This document shows positions 1-12,578 of a stretch of 64,000 bases of DNA, piece by piece; the first letter of the stretch is position 1; each line of letters begins with the position of its first letter. Source of the stretch: Galdieria partita (taxonomy: Eukaryota; Rhodophyta; Bangiophyceae; Galdieriales; Galdieriaceae); NCBI GenBank assembly GCA_025991245.1, contig BQMJ01000030.1, positions 62,001 through 126,000 on the forward strand, written 5' to 3'. Both the position numbers and the translations under genes were made by a program. The notes beneath the pieces are model-generated. The model ran no database searches. It was not told the DNA's origin and worked only from the letters and a program-made list of their open reading frames with translations.

Positions 1-974
1 ATGCAGGGCAAGTCTCGGATCATAATATCACTTGCAAGCATTTCTCGACTGCTTTTTCCTTGCAACATACATTTCCGTATGTAATTACTGAAAATATATG
101 ATATAGCGAAAAGCTTATAGAATATAATGGCTTACCGTTCTGTTAACAGACCAACTATTGTATGCCGATCGCTTTCTGTTCAAATTTAGCTATTAGAAAA
201 GTGTTTTCTCTTGAAAGTTACCTCCTTACCACTCTGAGTCACTAACAAAGTGCCAACCTTGTGATCATCCATCTTTTGAATTCCCTCATCTACAGTAACT
301 GATTGATGTATCTGATAAACCGTATTATCTCCACTTCTATCCAAACCTTTACTCTCCAAGACTTCCTTTACTGTTTGTTGATCAAAAAAGGAGCGATCAC
401 TTTCTGGAATACTGAGGAAGAAAGTTGCGAGATCCCTAGAAGTGAGTACACCATAACAGTCTTCTCTAAAGACGTCTCCATGTTTTTTTTGATATAAAAC
501 TGCGATATTTTGTACGTCCTTTGAAACCAAGATATCTACCACATCTTGAACAGTCTTATCAAACGTAATAGTCTCCACTCGATCTCGTGATGTGTATGCC
601 TTCTTCAAGGGAGTCTTTTCAACAGGCAAACCTTGAGCAGCCACCTTACGAACAATGTCCCTCTCTGAAACGATTCCCATCCAACGCAACTTTTCTTGGA
701 AATTTTCAAAAACGAGGATCGAGGATAAGTCGTCTCTCATCAAACCGCGCGCACATTCAATTACAGTTGTGCTGTCAGGGTAAGCATATTGTGTTTCTGG
801 ATGTTTTTCTAAAACTTTTTTTAGAGGGGCTGACCAGAAAGGATCTTCTTTGACTGATACATCAGTCGCAAAAGATTTGACCCATCTTTTCTTTGAAGAC
901 AAAACCGTATAAGCTGACCAGTTGTAACGAAAACTCAAAAGAGGCAGACAAGGTCTTACAGCCTGCTTCCACAT
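1..974 (-). CDS. CBS-domain protein, organelle-targeted N-terminus (3' end outside window)
   Basis: The protein has tandem CBS motifs, which typically bind adenosyl nucleotides and regulate partners. The core reads WMGIVSERDIVRK, then YGVLTSRDL, then a further IVGLLTER block. The first ~40 residues are Arg/Ser/aromatic-rich and free of acidic residues, like a mitochondrial or plastid presequence (inference). Exons read as 974-230, 175-136 and 87 to beyond base 1. The first intron uses GTAAGG/CAG in phase 1 and the second ends in TTTCAG; without splicing the CBS fold would end prematurely. The ATG at 974 is the first in frame. A palindromic CACGTG lies about 50 nt upstream at 1025-1030. The true C-terminus is not in the window, and the substrate or partner is unknown. 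Confidence 0.8.
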
Positions 975-1153
975 GGTCAAAAGTAAAAAGCGCTACTCAA
1001 TGAAAACCGACTGTTATTCCTTTCCACGTGAGAGGCTATCACTTCTTGAAACAGACAACAACTCTTAACAACATCCAATTGTTTTCCCAAATAACAACGA
1101 AATTCCTCAATACAAATATCAAGTAAATGATATTTTATTCCAAAAGTTAATGT

Positions 1154-3954
1154 CTAAAAGGACATGGGTGTAAACTTTTTTCCTTCTCCTTGCAAGTTGT
1201 AAAACTTGTTCTGAAACTCAACCCAATGTAAACGCAAGGCATGTAAGAACGCTGAAAGGGATTCCATTAGGCACAAAACGCCTATTGTCAAAAATGACCA
1301 AAGCAAGAAACCCATTATAATGGCTATCGGATGTTCCAAAGAAATTGTATTATATAAAACCTAATCCAAAATGTGATAAGAAAAATGAGTTGAGGATAAA
1401 TACTTGCTACCTTTTCTAAAAATACCAAACTCAGCTCCGAATGAGCCAAGCTCAACGCCCATAAACGCAAATAACTAGCAGTATTACTCACAGCTCCCAG
1501 AACAAACTCGATAGTATGTATAAGTTGATGAATCATTACTTCACCAAAATCGAAAGATTCCTCCTTCTTATTCATGTCAGAATATACGCTGTCTTGTATA
1601 TGATTGTTAGTTGGCAGCCTATGTTCCTTATCAAGTAAGGGGCGTTGTTCTTCATTTACAGCAGCTATTTTGCTCTTTTGATGGCGATAAAATAGTATTA
1701 GCGGCTTTGGAAGCAACATCCAAGGCACAGAAACAATGGCTATCAACAATAATACTGACTGAAGTTCACCTTGAAAAGGAAACAATTTGGCATCTTCAGT
1801 CACTTTGTTTGGGCTCATAAACAAACCAATTAGAGTGCTTTTCAAGTCAGGAGGACGACAATGAGGATCGGATAAGCAACTCGGTGCATTCCAATTCGTT
1901 AACCATTTGATAAATATCAACAAGACCAAGTATCCAAATGTACAACTCATGAACAAAAGTTGAGGTACAAATACATACCAAATATCCAAACCACTCTTAA
2001 AAAAGGAAGCATTAAAATAAGACAAGACTATACCAAGAAGCATTTGCGTGACACCAACAACGATACTCAACTTCATTTTGTACGAGTTCAAAAAGGAAAG
2101 ACCATTTTGAGCTCTACTCCAAATAGGATCAAATCCAAATGGATAAATGTGCAAAGGAGGTGCGTTTGCCAAAGCATCTGCGCAGTTATCGACTCCACAA
2201 GCTAATGGTGATGCTTCTGTAAACTTCCAACGAGTTTGAAACAGATTCAGAGAAACACCAAAGCACTCATTGTATATAAGACCAGTATACATCGAGAACA
2301 AGCCCATCAATAAAATCATATATCTGCCATCAAAACAAGTTTGTACTAACTCATTCAACTTCTTTCCTCCCAACTGCCTCTCTTTGAAAATCAAAATAGA
2401 TGCAACTAGAGTCATTAACATTCCATGTCCAATATCTCCAAACATGATAGCGAATAAAAAAGGAAAAGTGATAATGGTAAATGGTGCAGGATTAAGTTCC
2501 TGATAACAAGGGACTCCATATGATTCTACAACATTTTGGAACACAATAGTGAATTTGTTCAGTCTGTAAAATGTTGGAGGAGTATCGTTGGGATGCTTAA
2601 TAACTTCCACAACAGTTGGACTCTGTGCATGCACTCTCGTTTCGGCTCGATCAAGGCAAGCTTGAACATTGGCATATGCATCTAGAGGACACCAGCCGTC
2701 AGCGATGTAGACATTATTACTCGTATCATAATTTAAAAGATTCAAAGCATGAAAAATAGTCTTTTCTCTTCGGACCTTCTCTTTCCATAAGGACAACTGC
2801 GAAGCAACTTCTCGAAATGCTTCTTCTCTTTGAGACTGCGTGGAGGATATCACAGTTTGCAGGTCACGAAATTCCTGTTCCAAACTCTGCAATAAATGAT
2901 ACCGTTCAACTTCTCCTTCAGGCAAATTATATAGTGATACAGAAAAAGCGTCACATATCTTTCGAATCTTGTTACCAAGAGCAACCCCAGGAAAGAATAC
3001 GATAAAAATTCTTTTTCCTTTCCATTCTTTCTCCATGTTTTCCAAACGAACATTTAAAGAAGAAAACTCATCCAAAGATGCATATCGTAGATAAGCATTG
3101 CCTCGAGAAACCCGAAAGAGAATCCGTTCAAAGGAATGAATATTTTCAAAAGCAATAAAGCCAGCAAAATAGCCAAGTATATTTTCTTCAACACCGTATC
3201 TTTCTCTCTTCGATACACTAAGAAGACTTTGTGTCTCTCCACCCTCTGCACCAGATCTACTGAGAATATCAACTCATCAAAACCAAACCAGGCAATATTA
3301 GCAAACCTTGGAATACTTATAACTCGTTGTTCGGGATCAGGAGGCAGGATGGTCGTGCCATATTCTGACAGAGGAGCTTTCGGAGCTATGGAAAATATAA
3401 AAGGTAGCTAAACGCCATAAAATACTTTTACTTACCTAATTCGAAAAACTTAGCTCCAGCATGTAACAATATTGCGTGCTCCGCCACTTTTCTTTCTTCA
3501 GCTTTCAAGGCTTCCCAATGACTGTTCAATTCCACGACGCTACTTTCGAGATCGCAAAGATAACGAGCCAATTCCTCAAGTTGTATCGACTGTAACGCTT
3601 CTAAGGTTACTGTTCCTTCCATATGCCTGTTGTTGTTGGTCTCTAACTCTTGTTGTTGGGAATACTCACTTACTGTTCCAACAACTCGGAAACAACTTGA
3701 TCCTCCAAAAAGCGCAGGCGTCTTTGCAATTCGTCACACAAGCGGACGTCCGCAGCAAAAGTTCTTTGGAAAGAAGACTTTTCTTCGTTCAAGTCGTTTA
3801 ATTGGAACATGCCCTGAGAGTGTTGAAGACCCAAGCGTATGACAAGTACCAAACTTACCAGTTCAGCAAGTTCCACCAAGGTTTCATGAGCAACTGACTT
3901 TTCAATGAATAGTCGAAGTTTTATCATTTCTTGCGAGCGACAAAGTGACCCCAT
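1154..3954 (-). CDS. V-type H+-ATPase 116-kDa subunit a
   Basis: This is the membrane stator and proton-channel subunit of the vacuolar ATPase V0 sector, which acidifies vacuole and endomembranes. Six exons (3954-3859, 3813-3674, 3626-3436, 3385-3307, 3259-1411, 1360-1154) sum to 2562 nt, or 853 residues, the usual family length. The N-terminus has the family opening [10 protein letters not shown] and, across the first splice, [14 protein letters not shown]. The C-terminal half carries several hydrophobic segments and the signature [17 protein letters not shown], which contains the Arg needed for proton transfer. The ending [17 protein letters not shown] is also diagnostic. Intron 4 has a weak donor (GTTTGC) and is the least certain junction. 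It is divergent from the RING gene at 4458. Confidence 0.95.
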
Positions 3955-4457
3955 ACTAAAAAGTTGAAACTGTTACCAAAGTGTATATGGGAGCGCCACT
4001 ATTCAACAATTGTCTCGAAGCTCACTGCAATAGATAAATTTCTCGGAGTGTTGACATCGCAAGCCAACTAATAGAGAAGCAGAACAACTTGAGAATACAT
4101 AAACACAATACAGCATAGCCATTCTTTAACCTTGTCGGATATATTTCATGAAAAACGTATGAAACTTGAAGAATTGGAACATCAAAAATTTTTTTATTGA
4201 ATCTTCAGAGCGTTTATTCCATCTTTAACTGAGAAACTGACTTTTTGAGAGCTCTTTCACCCAAAAAAAGACAGAGAGAAGAAAGCAACTCAGTGTTGAA
4301 GAAGAGAGCCGAATTACCAATCAAGAGAGAGAAATTGACCCAAGGACATCGCTCTTCGAGAAACGACTTGTTTGGGTTAGTTCTCAGTGGAGACTGGTGT
4401 GATTGACCACAACACTTGAACTGTTTGGCTTTGCTTGGTGAAAACCACCGAGAAAAT
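3955..4457. other. Divergent intergenic region, V-ATPase a / RING gene
   Basis: About 500 bases separate the two start codons. Short open frames in the right half are antisense or upstream extensions without a convincing ATG. I see no RNA gene or repeat, so this presumably holds both promoters (inference). No clear TATA box or named element stands out. Confidence 0.4.
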
Positions 4458-5606
4458 ATGGCATATGACATTATGCAAAATTGGTCTCTAAGTTGTAGAG
4501 AAAGAGAAGAAGGTCTAGACCGCCTCGCACGGCGTGGTCCTACCTTGACTAACAGACTCAGTGGAGAAGAGTTGATCGGAAGCTTCAAGGAGTTGGTAAA
4601 TAGGCTAGCTGTTGAAAACAGAGTCTTAAAAACTACAAGATTCGTGCTAGAAAACTTTTTGGAAACTTTCAATCCTAATAATCTGTCTTCTACAGTTGAC
4701 TCCATGGTCTTTCGAATTTGGCGCTCAGAGATAATAGCACAAATTCTTGCTCGTAGTATAGGTGGACTGGTGTGTGTCTCTTCGTTGTATATAGTATTTG
4801 CTTTGACTAGATTTATGTGGAAGACAAAGTTGCCTCTCGTCATGACGCCTGTGCTTGCAGTAGCTCCTGCAGCTTTACTTTGTTCTCTTGTCTTGTTTTG
4901 TATACTTTTTTCAAGATATCTTTGTTATCCACTGATTTGTTCTGTTATTTTGGAGCCTTCATACTCGAGAGCTGGCGGTACTCTTAGAAGTTTGCAGTTG
5001 CTTTCCCAGGAGTTGAGATATCAGCGAACTTTATATCGTTTATGTCTCTCGGATAGAGACTTCACTGATCAAGATTATGAAATGTTATTAGAACTTGATA
5101 ATGAACCAGGTGTTCAAGCTATGAGGAGGTTTATTGAGGGAATTAGCCCAGAGAAAATTCAGTCATTGCCTACTTATCGTTATCTTCACAAAAGGAACAC
5201 TTTCTCTTATGGAGACAATATGTTAGATAGTCACGATTCAATGTCAAAGCAATGGAAGAGAGAATTTTCATATAGGACCAAACTATACTATTTTTGGACT
5301 GCTTTTTACAATACGTTGCAAAAATTTTTATACCGTGCTTTGAAACAAAACCAGGAGAATGGATATCCTTTACAACGTAAAAACAGTAGTTGCTCCAACC
5401 AGGCGGTCTTTTGCAAAAGCAATAGCTTTTCATCTTTGCAGGACTCAAATTCAGCAGACTCGTGTCCTATTTGTTTAGAGGAGTTTGTACAGGAGGATTT
5501 GATCCGTATTCTTCCCTGCAAACACGAGTTCCATGGAGATTGTATTTTCTCCTGGTTGGTAGAACGTGGCAAGTGTCCAGTCTGTAAATACTCAATAACA
5601 GAATAG
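4458..5606 (+). CDS. Membrane RING-H2 finger protein (probable E3 ubiquitin ligase)
   Basis: A single-exon gene of 382 residues. The C-terminus is a canonical RING-H2 finger: CPICLEEFV, then LPCKHEFHGDCIFSWL, then KCPVC, giving the C-C-C-H-H-C-C-C ligand order expected of E3 ligases that dock an E2 enzyme. Two long hydrophobic stretches around residues 90-165 indicate membrane anchoring, with the RING on the C-terminal side. The open frame continues 14 codons upstream to a TTG, but the first ATG gives MAYDIMQNW. Substrates cannot be inferred. Membrane topology and the organelle are unknown. Confidence 0.85.
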   Translation: MAYDIMQNWSLSCREREEGLDRLARRGPTLTNRLSGEELIGSFKELVNRLAVENRVLKTTRFVLENFLETFNPNNLSSTVDSMVFRIWRSEIIAQILARSIGGLVCVSSLYIVFALTRFMWKTKLPLVMTPVLAVAPAALLCSLVLFCILFSRYLCYPLICSVILEPSYSRAGGTLRSLQLLSQELRYQRTLYRLCLSDRDFTDQDYEMLLELDNEPGVQAMRRFIEGISPEKIQSLPTYRYLHKRNTFSYGDNMLDSHDSMSKQWKREFSYRTKLYYFWTAFYNTLQKFLYRALKQNQENGYPLQRKNSSCSNQAVFCKSNSFSSLQDSNSADSCPICLEEFVQEDLIRILPCKHEFHGDCIFSWLVERGKCPVCKYSITE

Positions 5607-6061
5607 TTTTTAGTTTTTCTACCTTTTAAGTTTCTCTTGCTGAAGACATAAAGAGAGAATGGCTTTTTCTGCGGACCAATCATTTGCTTCCAATTGAGCA
5701 GATAGAATGCTTTCCACGTGTCAATTCATGGCTACCTTCACGGATCAATCGACGGGAATGAAGGGTAATGAAGGAATGAAATTCCCATAATGGTTGTGTA
5801 AAACAAAGCTGCTCTAACGGTCGCTGAGCCATTTTGATTGGGTAACAGCGCACCAGTTTACAATAGTTGCTCTAACATATTTTAGAATAATAACTAACAA
5901 ATTCCACTCGAGCAACTGTTATGTATTCAAGAGAGGCTTAATATATTCATTCTTCAACATTTTTACTCAAGTTTCAGACTTTGACGTGTGCTGACAACCT
6001 TTCTCCCACAACATTTTTGGTTGCGGCTTCCCCATCCGGTGTTCCTAGGAGTGTGTTACTC
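5607..6061 (+). other. Intergenic region between RING gene and GT31 gene
   Basis: About 455 bases hold the RING 3' end and the GT31 5' region. A perfect palindrome CACGTG lies at 5715-5720, and an inverted CCAAT (ATTGG) at about 5837-5841. These are possible bHLH/bZIP and NF-Y-type sites, by motif only. I see no further gene. Confidence 0.3.
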
Positions 6062-7715
6062 ATGAAAAAGGCAATCTTGAGGTACCAATGGAAGTATGCT
6101 TCTCTCACAAAGTACAAATATTTTTATGAGAAGAAGTGGAATATGAAAGTTCCTCTTTGGTATCGAGTTTGTAGAAATTATTGGCTGCCTTTGGGAATAT
6201 TTTTCTTTTTATGGTTTTTTATTTCTCCCGTTCTTCTTAAAGGACTGGATAGTCCTAATATCCATAATGAACGACTTGAAGAAGAGAAGAGTTCTCAAAC
6301 AACCGTGGTAGATACTGCAGGCTTTCCATCGACTTTTGAAATAAACTTGAGAGATAGAGAAAATGATTCATCACTGGTAAGTTGATGATACGCCATAATT
6401 TCGATGCAATATGCACAGCTGATTATGATATGATAACAGATAGCTGAGAGTGTATCCCAGTCAAGAATGTGGAAAGAGAGAACTAGCTACTGGTCTAATG
6501 AGGAAGGAATCGAAGTTTTCTTATTTGTTGCTGTAGCATCTGCTCCAGAATGTGAAAAAAGGCGTTCAACTATTAGGGCAACTTGGTCGCAATATTTCCA
6601 AAATGCCCAATTTCCTATTGACACACAATCTTTTAACAAAAACGAGAATATGACAGAAGATGTGATATCGTCTACATGTAATATCAGAAAGAGACCATTA
6701 TGGCATATGCTTTTCTTCATTGGTCGTTCTTCCAATCCAAAAGTGCAACAACGGGTAGAAGAAGAGGCCAGAGTATTCAGAGATGTTATTCTTTTACCAT
6801 ACCAAGAAGGCTATTATAACTTGACTTTGAAAACTTTAGCCATGTTTCAATGGGCCTCACAATATGTAAGATCTTCTTTTGTATTTAAGGCTGACGATGA
6901 TGTGTGAGTATATAAAATATTTTGATATGTAAGTAACTTAATCCATGTTTTAGTTATCTTCATATTCCTAGGTTAATTGAGTGGTTAGAAGAGTGTCCAA
7001 AATCAGAGTTTTACAGTGGACATGGAAGTTACGACAAGAAGCCTATTCGAGAACCCATCACCCATAAATGGTATATTAGTGAAGAAGAGTATCCCTATAC
7101 GTAAGTTTTTTTTGGCTATAGATATCACATGGTTGAAGATTGAGTTTCAGTTATTTTCCTGATTACTGCAATGGCAATGGATATGTAATGAGCATGGATT
7201 TGGTACATAGAGTTGCTTCTTGTTTCCCGCAAGATTGGAGTTGCTCTTGGATGACGGAGAAAATGCAGGATGTACAAGATGCTTCATTTCGAAAGGAGGC
7301 ATACAAGCGTTGTAGACAATCATTAGCCAATGACTGTGGAATGTATATCAAATTTGAAGATGTAACCATAGGTTCCATTTTACTAAATTATAATGAAGCG
7401 CAAGCAATGTATAATGAGTCGATGATTCGAGCAAGCATGAAAAAGCAAAGTTTCTTTTCAGAGAAACAACCTCCTTCTCCTCCTGCAAGGAATAGGTTGC
7501 GTTGTCGACATGAGCCTCGAATCATTAACGAGCCCGAAGCAGTGCGTCAGTGGGGCGGACTTGTAAAACGTTCTCGTTGCCGAGAGGATTTTATTATGAT
7601 TCATAGAGTAAGACCTGCACAAATGTGGCGATATTTTTATACTGGAATGGATGCTAAAATGTGTGATGAACCTGAATTTTATCCAGATCCAGTGAGCCAC
7701 TTGAAGCAAAAATAA
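6062..7715 (+). CDS. GT31-family glycosyltransferase (beta-1,3-type), type II membrane protein
   Basis: Four exons (6062-6376, 6440-6903, 6954-7100, 7151-7715) give 496 residues. A single hydrophobic anchor follows a short basic tail (YWLPLGIFFFLWFFISPVLL), the layout of Golgi type II glycosyltransferases. The catalytic region shows the family series: RRSTIRATWSQ, LFFIGRSS, DVILLPYQEGYYNLTLKT, FKADDDVYLHIPRL with the DxD metal site spanning a splice junction, and YCNGNGYVMSMDL. All junctions use GT/AG and restore the alignment. The first ATG lies 27 codons inside the open frame. Donor is probably UDP-sugar by family; the acceptor is unknown. The stop lies 34 nt from that of the convergent gene. 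Confidence 0.85.
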
Positions 7716-7749
7716 TAAAGAAGTACAAGAAAAATCAAAAATCAGTATT

Positions 7750-8369
7750 TCAAGTGTTGGGTAGCTCAATAGAATGTCTGAAACTACGAAGTAGTCGTTT
7801 GCATTGTTCCAACTTGCGCTCCCTCTCCCAAACTTGCTAATAAGGAATGAGCAACAATGTCTAAAACTTTGAATCAGGTATCAACTTACACGAGAAAGCT
7901 CGTTTAGTCTTTCAGAAAGCTGTTGCAAACGTGCTGAATCTTCAAAGTCTCTCTGTTCTACCTTTTGCTGATGTTCCTCGGCAACATGGATGGCTTGGAC
8001 AAAATTTCTTACTAAATGTTCAACCAGCTGTTGAAGATGTGTCACTTCTTCTCTGAATGCTTTATGTAATCCCTCGTTATCACCACTATTTGGTTCTACC
8101 CCACCACTTGATGTGTCAGGAGATCTCTAAAAGACAGCACATAATAAGTAGCTAAACACATAATAAAAGAAAGGAACAAAGTATACCTTGGATGCCAGAT
8201 ACAGCAACTTACTCGTAGAATTTAAGAGTGAAGCCAAGGAGCTTCTAGTGTTCTCTACACTTTGTAAGAGATCACGTCGCTGATCGTGCATCAACTCGAA
8301 ATTTGATTCCAACTTCACTTTGGAAGCTTTGGAGAACTTGTTATCAAACGTTTCTGGAAGTTTGAACAT
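7750..8369 (-). CDS. Small coiled-coil protein, unrecognised
   Basis: Three exons (8369-8187, 8126-7890, 7836-7750), each a multiple of three, give 168 residues. The sequence is predicted mainly helical with heptad-like spacing (for example HLQQLVEHLVRNF and RLQQLSERLNELS). No transmembrane segment, signal or catalytic motif is visible. The size and helicity would suit a subunit of a larger assembly such as Mediator or a kinetochore complex, but I cannot place it. The start is the first ATG and lies 55 nt from the divergent USP7 start. Confidence 0.6.
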
Positions 8370-8424
8370 ATTGAAGGCACCTTTTCTTTAGGACTGGTTT
8401 TCTAACTAGACTTGGTGTTCTGTT

Positions 8425-11400
8425 ATGGACCCTAACCTTAACGAGGAGGACCTGTATATGGAAGACAAGGACGTGAGTTTTACAGTGAGTTGGGTTTATT
8501 TCAGTACAACTTGCAAAGGAAACTGAATATTGTCACTTTTACTTACTTGTTAGGACTCTCTACCTTGGAAAGATATAACTGGGCTGGAAGATGATGAACG
8601 AGAAGAAGTTGGTGCCATGGACCTGGCTTCAGATGAAGAGGAACCTGTGGAACCAGCTGACAAAGTAAGTGAATGGGAAAGAGTTGTCTTTTTCGGTTTT
8701 CTAAGTAAGTTTCAAGGTTTCCTCGTCGGGAAAAGAAGGTTATTTTACGTACAAATTGGAAAACTATTCAAAGACAACCCAAAGTAAGATAGCCTCACCT
8801 TGGAGAGACGTTGGAGGCTATAAATGGAGATTTTTGATATTTCCTCGTGGAAACCAAACGAAAAGTCACCTTTCTCTATATTTGGACTGTGGTGGTCCCA
8901 TTCAGAGTGAGCGGTGTTCCTGGGCTGCGCACATATTTAGTCAGAGTGCAAAATTTAATCTTGTCTGCATCAATCAAGAGGACAACTCCAAGAACATTGT
9001 AAAGAATGCAGAGCACCGATTTACAGACAATGAAAGCGATTGGGGATTTAAGGAATTCATCAAGTTGGATACTCTTATGCGTCCTGAAAATTGCTTTCTG
9101 GTAGAAGACAGTGTTATATTTGGTGCTCAGGTTATCTTAGTAGCTGATGCTGCTTTAGAAACCAACTTCTTTAGCTATGATTCACGTAAGGAGACAGGCT
9201 ATGTCGGCTTAAAGAATCAAGGGGCAACTTGCTATATGAATTCTCTTTTACAGACGTTGTTTCATTTGGGCGAGTTTCGAAAAGCTGTCTATCGAATGCC
9301 TATAACAGTTTCATCTGATGGTTCACATCCAGAAGGACTGACTTATGCACTACAAAGAATCTTTTATGATTTGCAGTATAGTCCTACTGTAGTGAAGACA
9401 AAGAAGTTGACGGATTCTTTTGGTTGGGACAATACTGATGCTTTTACTCAACATGATGTACAAGAACTCAATCGCATACTGTGTGATGCACTGGAAGAGA
9501 AAATGAAAAAGGAAACTCACCAGCGAAACACAATTCAAATGTTATTTGAGGGAAAGTTGTTAAACTACATAAAGTGTATCCATGTCCCTTATGAAAGCAC
9601 TAGGATAGAATCCTTTTATGATTTATCTTTGAACGTTCGAGGCTGTGCGGATATTTATGAATCGTTTGAGAAGTATACTGAAGTAGAAATTATGGAAGGG
9701 GATAACAAATATAGAGCAGAAGGATACGAAGAACTTCAGGAAGCCAAAAAAGGTGTCAAATTTTTGACTCTTCCTCCCGTTCTACAGCTTCATTTGAAGA
9801 GGTTTGAATACGATTTTATACGAGACATGATGGTGAAAGTCAATGATAAGTTTAAGTTCTATGAGACTGTCGATCTTAATCGATTTGTGGATACGACTGC
9901 AGCGGAGGAACAGAAGGTTGGGGTGGAAAGCAACAACTATGTATATGTTTTACATTCTGTTTTGGTTCATGTGGGAGATGTTCACGGTGGTCATTATTAT
10001 GCATTTATTCGTCCTCAACCATTGTCGGATCCTTCTACTTGGTTTAAATTTGATGATGAAACAGTTTTAAAAGCAGACAAGACACAGGCTGTCGATGACA
10101 ACTTTGGTGTCGGAGGAGATGAAGACGAAACTCCGGATAAGAAAGTGACCCATGAAGGATTAGGTCCAATTCCTCCTCCGAAACTGAAACAATCTATGGT
10201 TCGACGATTTGTAAATGCTTATATGTTGCAATATGTTAGAATAGACAAAGTTGACGAAATATTATCTCCCTTAACAGACGATGACGTTCCAGTTCAACTT
10301 CGAGAACAGTTTGAAAGGGAGAAGGAAGAAGAAGCGAGAAGAAAGAAAGAAAGAATGGAAGCACATTTGTATTGTACAGTGGCAGTCGCAACTGAAGCCA
10401 ATCTCTTAGCACATAAAGATCTTGACTTGATAGGACTGGAAGGAATGGACACCTTTAAAGTGAGAAAGACTTCCAGTCTGAAAGACTTGAAGATGTTTTT
10501 ACATAGCAAGAAGTTGGTGAAAGATATTTCGCTAGTGAGGTTATGGAAATGCAGCAAAAGCCATAGGAATACTCTTCGCCCCCAGTGCTTATTGGCAAAC
10601 GGAAAAGACGACCATATTATTACCGATAGTAGTGAAGGAATTCATAATGGTGTTTATATGCGCGTTCCTTACACCGGGCGAGATTCTATGTCAGATAGTA
10701 CTCGTTTGTTTGTATTTGTAGAAGACTTGTCGTTAATGGATGGCCGAAGTGTAAGAGCTAAAGTATTGAATGAGAAGAATGTCACAGGCATTTATTCAGC
10801 TGTATTGCATAGTGATGAGGTCTTTTTGTTTTTCAAGTACTACACGCCGTTTCCAGTTCCTATGCTTTCCGTTGTAGGCAAACAGTTGATGAAGCTGAGG
10901 GATACTGTTGGGGATGCCTTAGCGGTGGCTAAAGAGTTTGTAGGAATCGATGAAGATGAATCTGTTTTTATTTTTGAAGAGAAACTGGGACGAAAGATTC
11001 CTCGGTTAAATGACATGTCTCGTAATTTGATGAGCTGTGAATTGAAACACGGTGATATTATTGTCATTCAGAAAGTTCCACCAGCTGCAAACGATGAAAG
11101 AGTAGTTTCTTTACAGAGATCGGGAGGAAGATATTTGCCAACCTTTTTAGAGTATATTGATTATCTATGGCATCGTATAGAGGTTGAAGTTAGGAATGCA
11201 AAAGATCCTCTTGGTCCTGCCGTCGCAGTTGAACTATCATCCAATGACTCGTACGAGCACGTGAGAAGAAGAATCTCGAATAGAATTGATCCCACTTTAG
11301 ACCCGGAGTACGTACGATTTTATCCTCCACAACTTTACACTCCAGGGCCTCGAAATTATCCTATTACACCGGAAGAAAGGTAATGAAGAATATTTTTATT

Positions 11401-12367
11401 CTTTGGAAACGAATTGAGAGTTTGGTTTAGGCATCTTACATTGGATGGTATTCTTCGTTTGGATTCCCGAACTCCTCTTCCTAGAGTCTTATATTATGAA
11501 CGAACTCGTTATCCCTCTTCAGAATATGATGACAAAGAAGAAGTTCTTGTTACTTACTATGAGAGGAATGAAGACGATACAAACTTTACAAGTAAACTCA
11601 ACATGAATGGAGAAGAAAAGCATCAACTAGAGCCCTCTATGAAAGAAGAGAAAGAAGAGCAACAAGACTTCCAATCGGAAACGACGCATTTTGCTCATCT
11701 GAAGCATTTTAGTATTTTAGTTGCACGGGATTTGACCTTTCATGATTTGTTACGGCTTGTTCGAAAACATCTCCAGCTTGATGAATCAATTCCTTTACGT
11801 TTGTTAGAAGTGAAGGGACATTTGATAATTCGTATGATTTCTCCAGAAGAGATGTTGCGCTTCCCTACCTATCCTCATGATCGCTTGGAAGTTCGAGTTG
11901 AACGAATTCCTTTGGAAGAGTTAGAAGGTGACATGAGGTATTTATGCAGCTGATGGCGTACAAAGTGAAACTTATTTTTTGTGATAATTAGGGATAGTGT
12001 TTTAGTTCCGGTGCATCATATATGTAAAGAGAATAGATATGTACGGTTACCCGAGTTGTTTGGTATTCCATTTGTTATGAGAGTGTCAATATCTGGCGAA
12101 ACTGTGAGTCAGTTGTTAAGCAGAATCGGTGAATACTTGAAAGCTAGGAAGGAAGAGATAAGAACATGGAAGTTGTATGAAATTAGAGATGGTTTATTTT
12201 CTTCATTGGATGATATGGACAGGATATGGGTTCCGGAGTCCTTATCAGATGATCGTGGAGAGTTTTCAGTTTCGTTGGGTTTGGAACATAAGGATGAGAA
12301 TGCAAAAAAGTGGCAGTCCCCTTTTCCGAAGCCTTTTGCAGACAAACCTTTGAAGATTCGCGGTTGA
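8425..12367 (+). CDS. USP7: Ubiquitin carboxyl-terminal hydrolase, USP7/UBP12 type
   Basis: Five exons (8425-8472, 8554-8664, 8717-11379, 11431-11937, 11992-12367) give 1234 residues in the USP7 order: a short acidic head, a MATH/TRAF-like domain (from about residue 55; DVGGYKWRFLIFPRG), a C19 peptidase domain, and C-terminal ubiquitin-like repeats that activate the enzyme in the family. The Cys box GLKNQGATCYMNSLLQTLF (nucleophile near residue 225) and His box VHGGHYYAFIRP (near residue 477) are intact, so it should be active. The tail contains LRLVRKHLQLDESIPLRL, typical of the USP7 ICP0-binding region. Nuclear and cytosolic removal of ubiquitin from many substrates is expected from orthologues. 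Confidence 0.93.
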
Positions 12368-12578
12368 ATATTTGTTTTTCATGAGAGAGGATGATTCCTT
12401 GTCTTGTTTTTGAAAGTAGTATAAAACGACGGAAGATCTTATTTCACATACACTCATATATATATATATGATACATTCATATGATGATTGAGAATGTTTG
12501 AAATGTGTGCGACTCCAAGTTTTCTCATGTTTTGACGATTCTTTGTGTTTTCTTTGGGCGTCGAAATTGGATTGTCAC

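Noticed and set aside
4214-4843. A 209-codon minus-strand open frame overlapping the RING gene's 5' part
   Set aside because: It lies antisense to a well-supported gene, begins without a known domain and shows no splice or promoter support.
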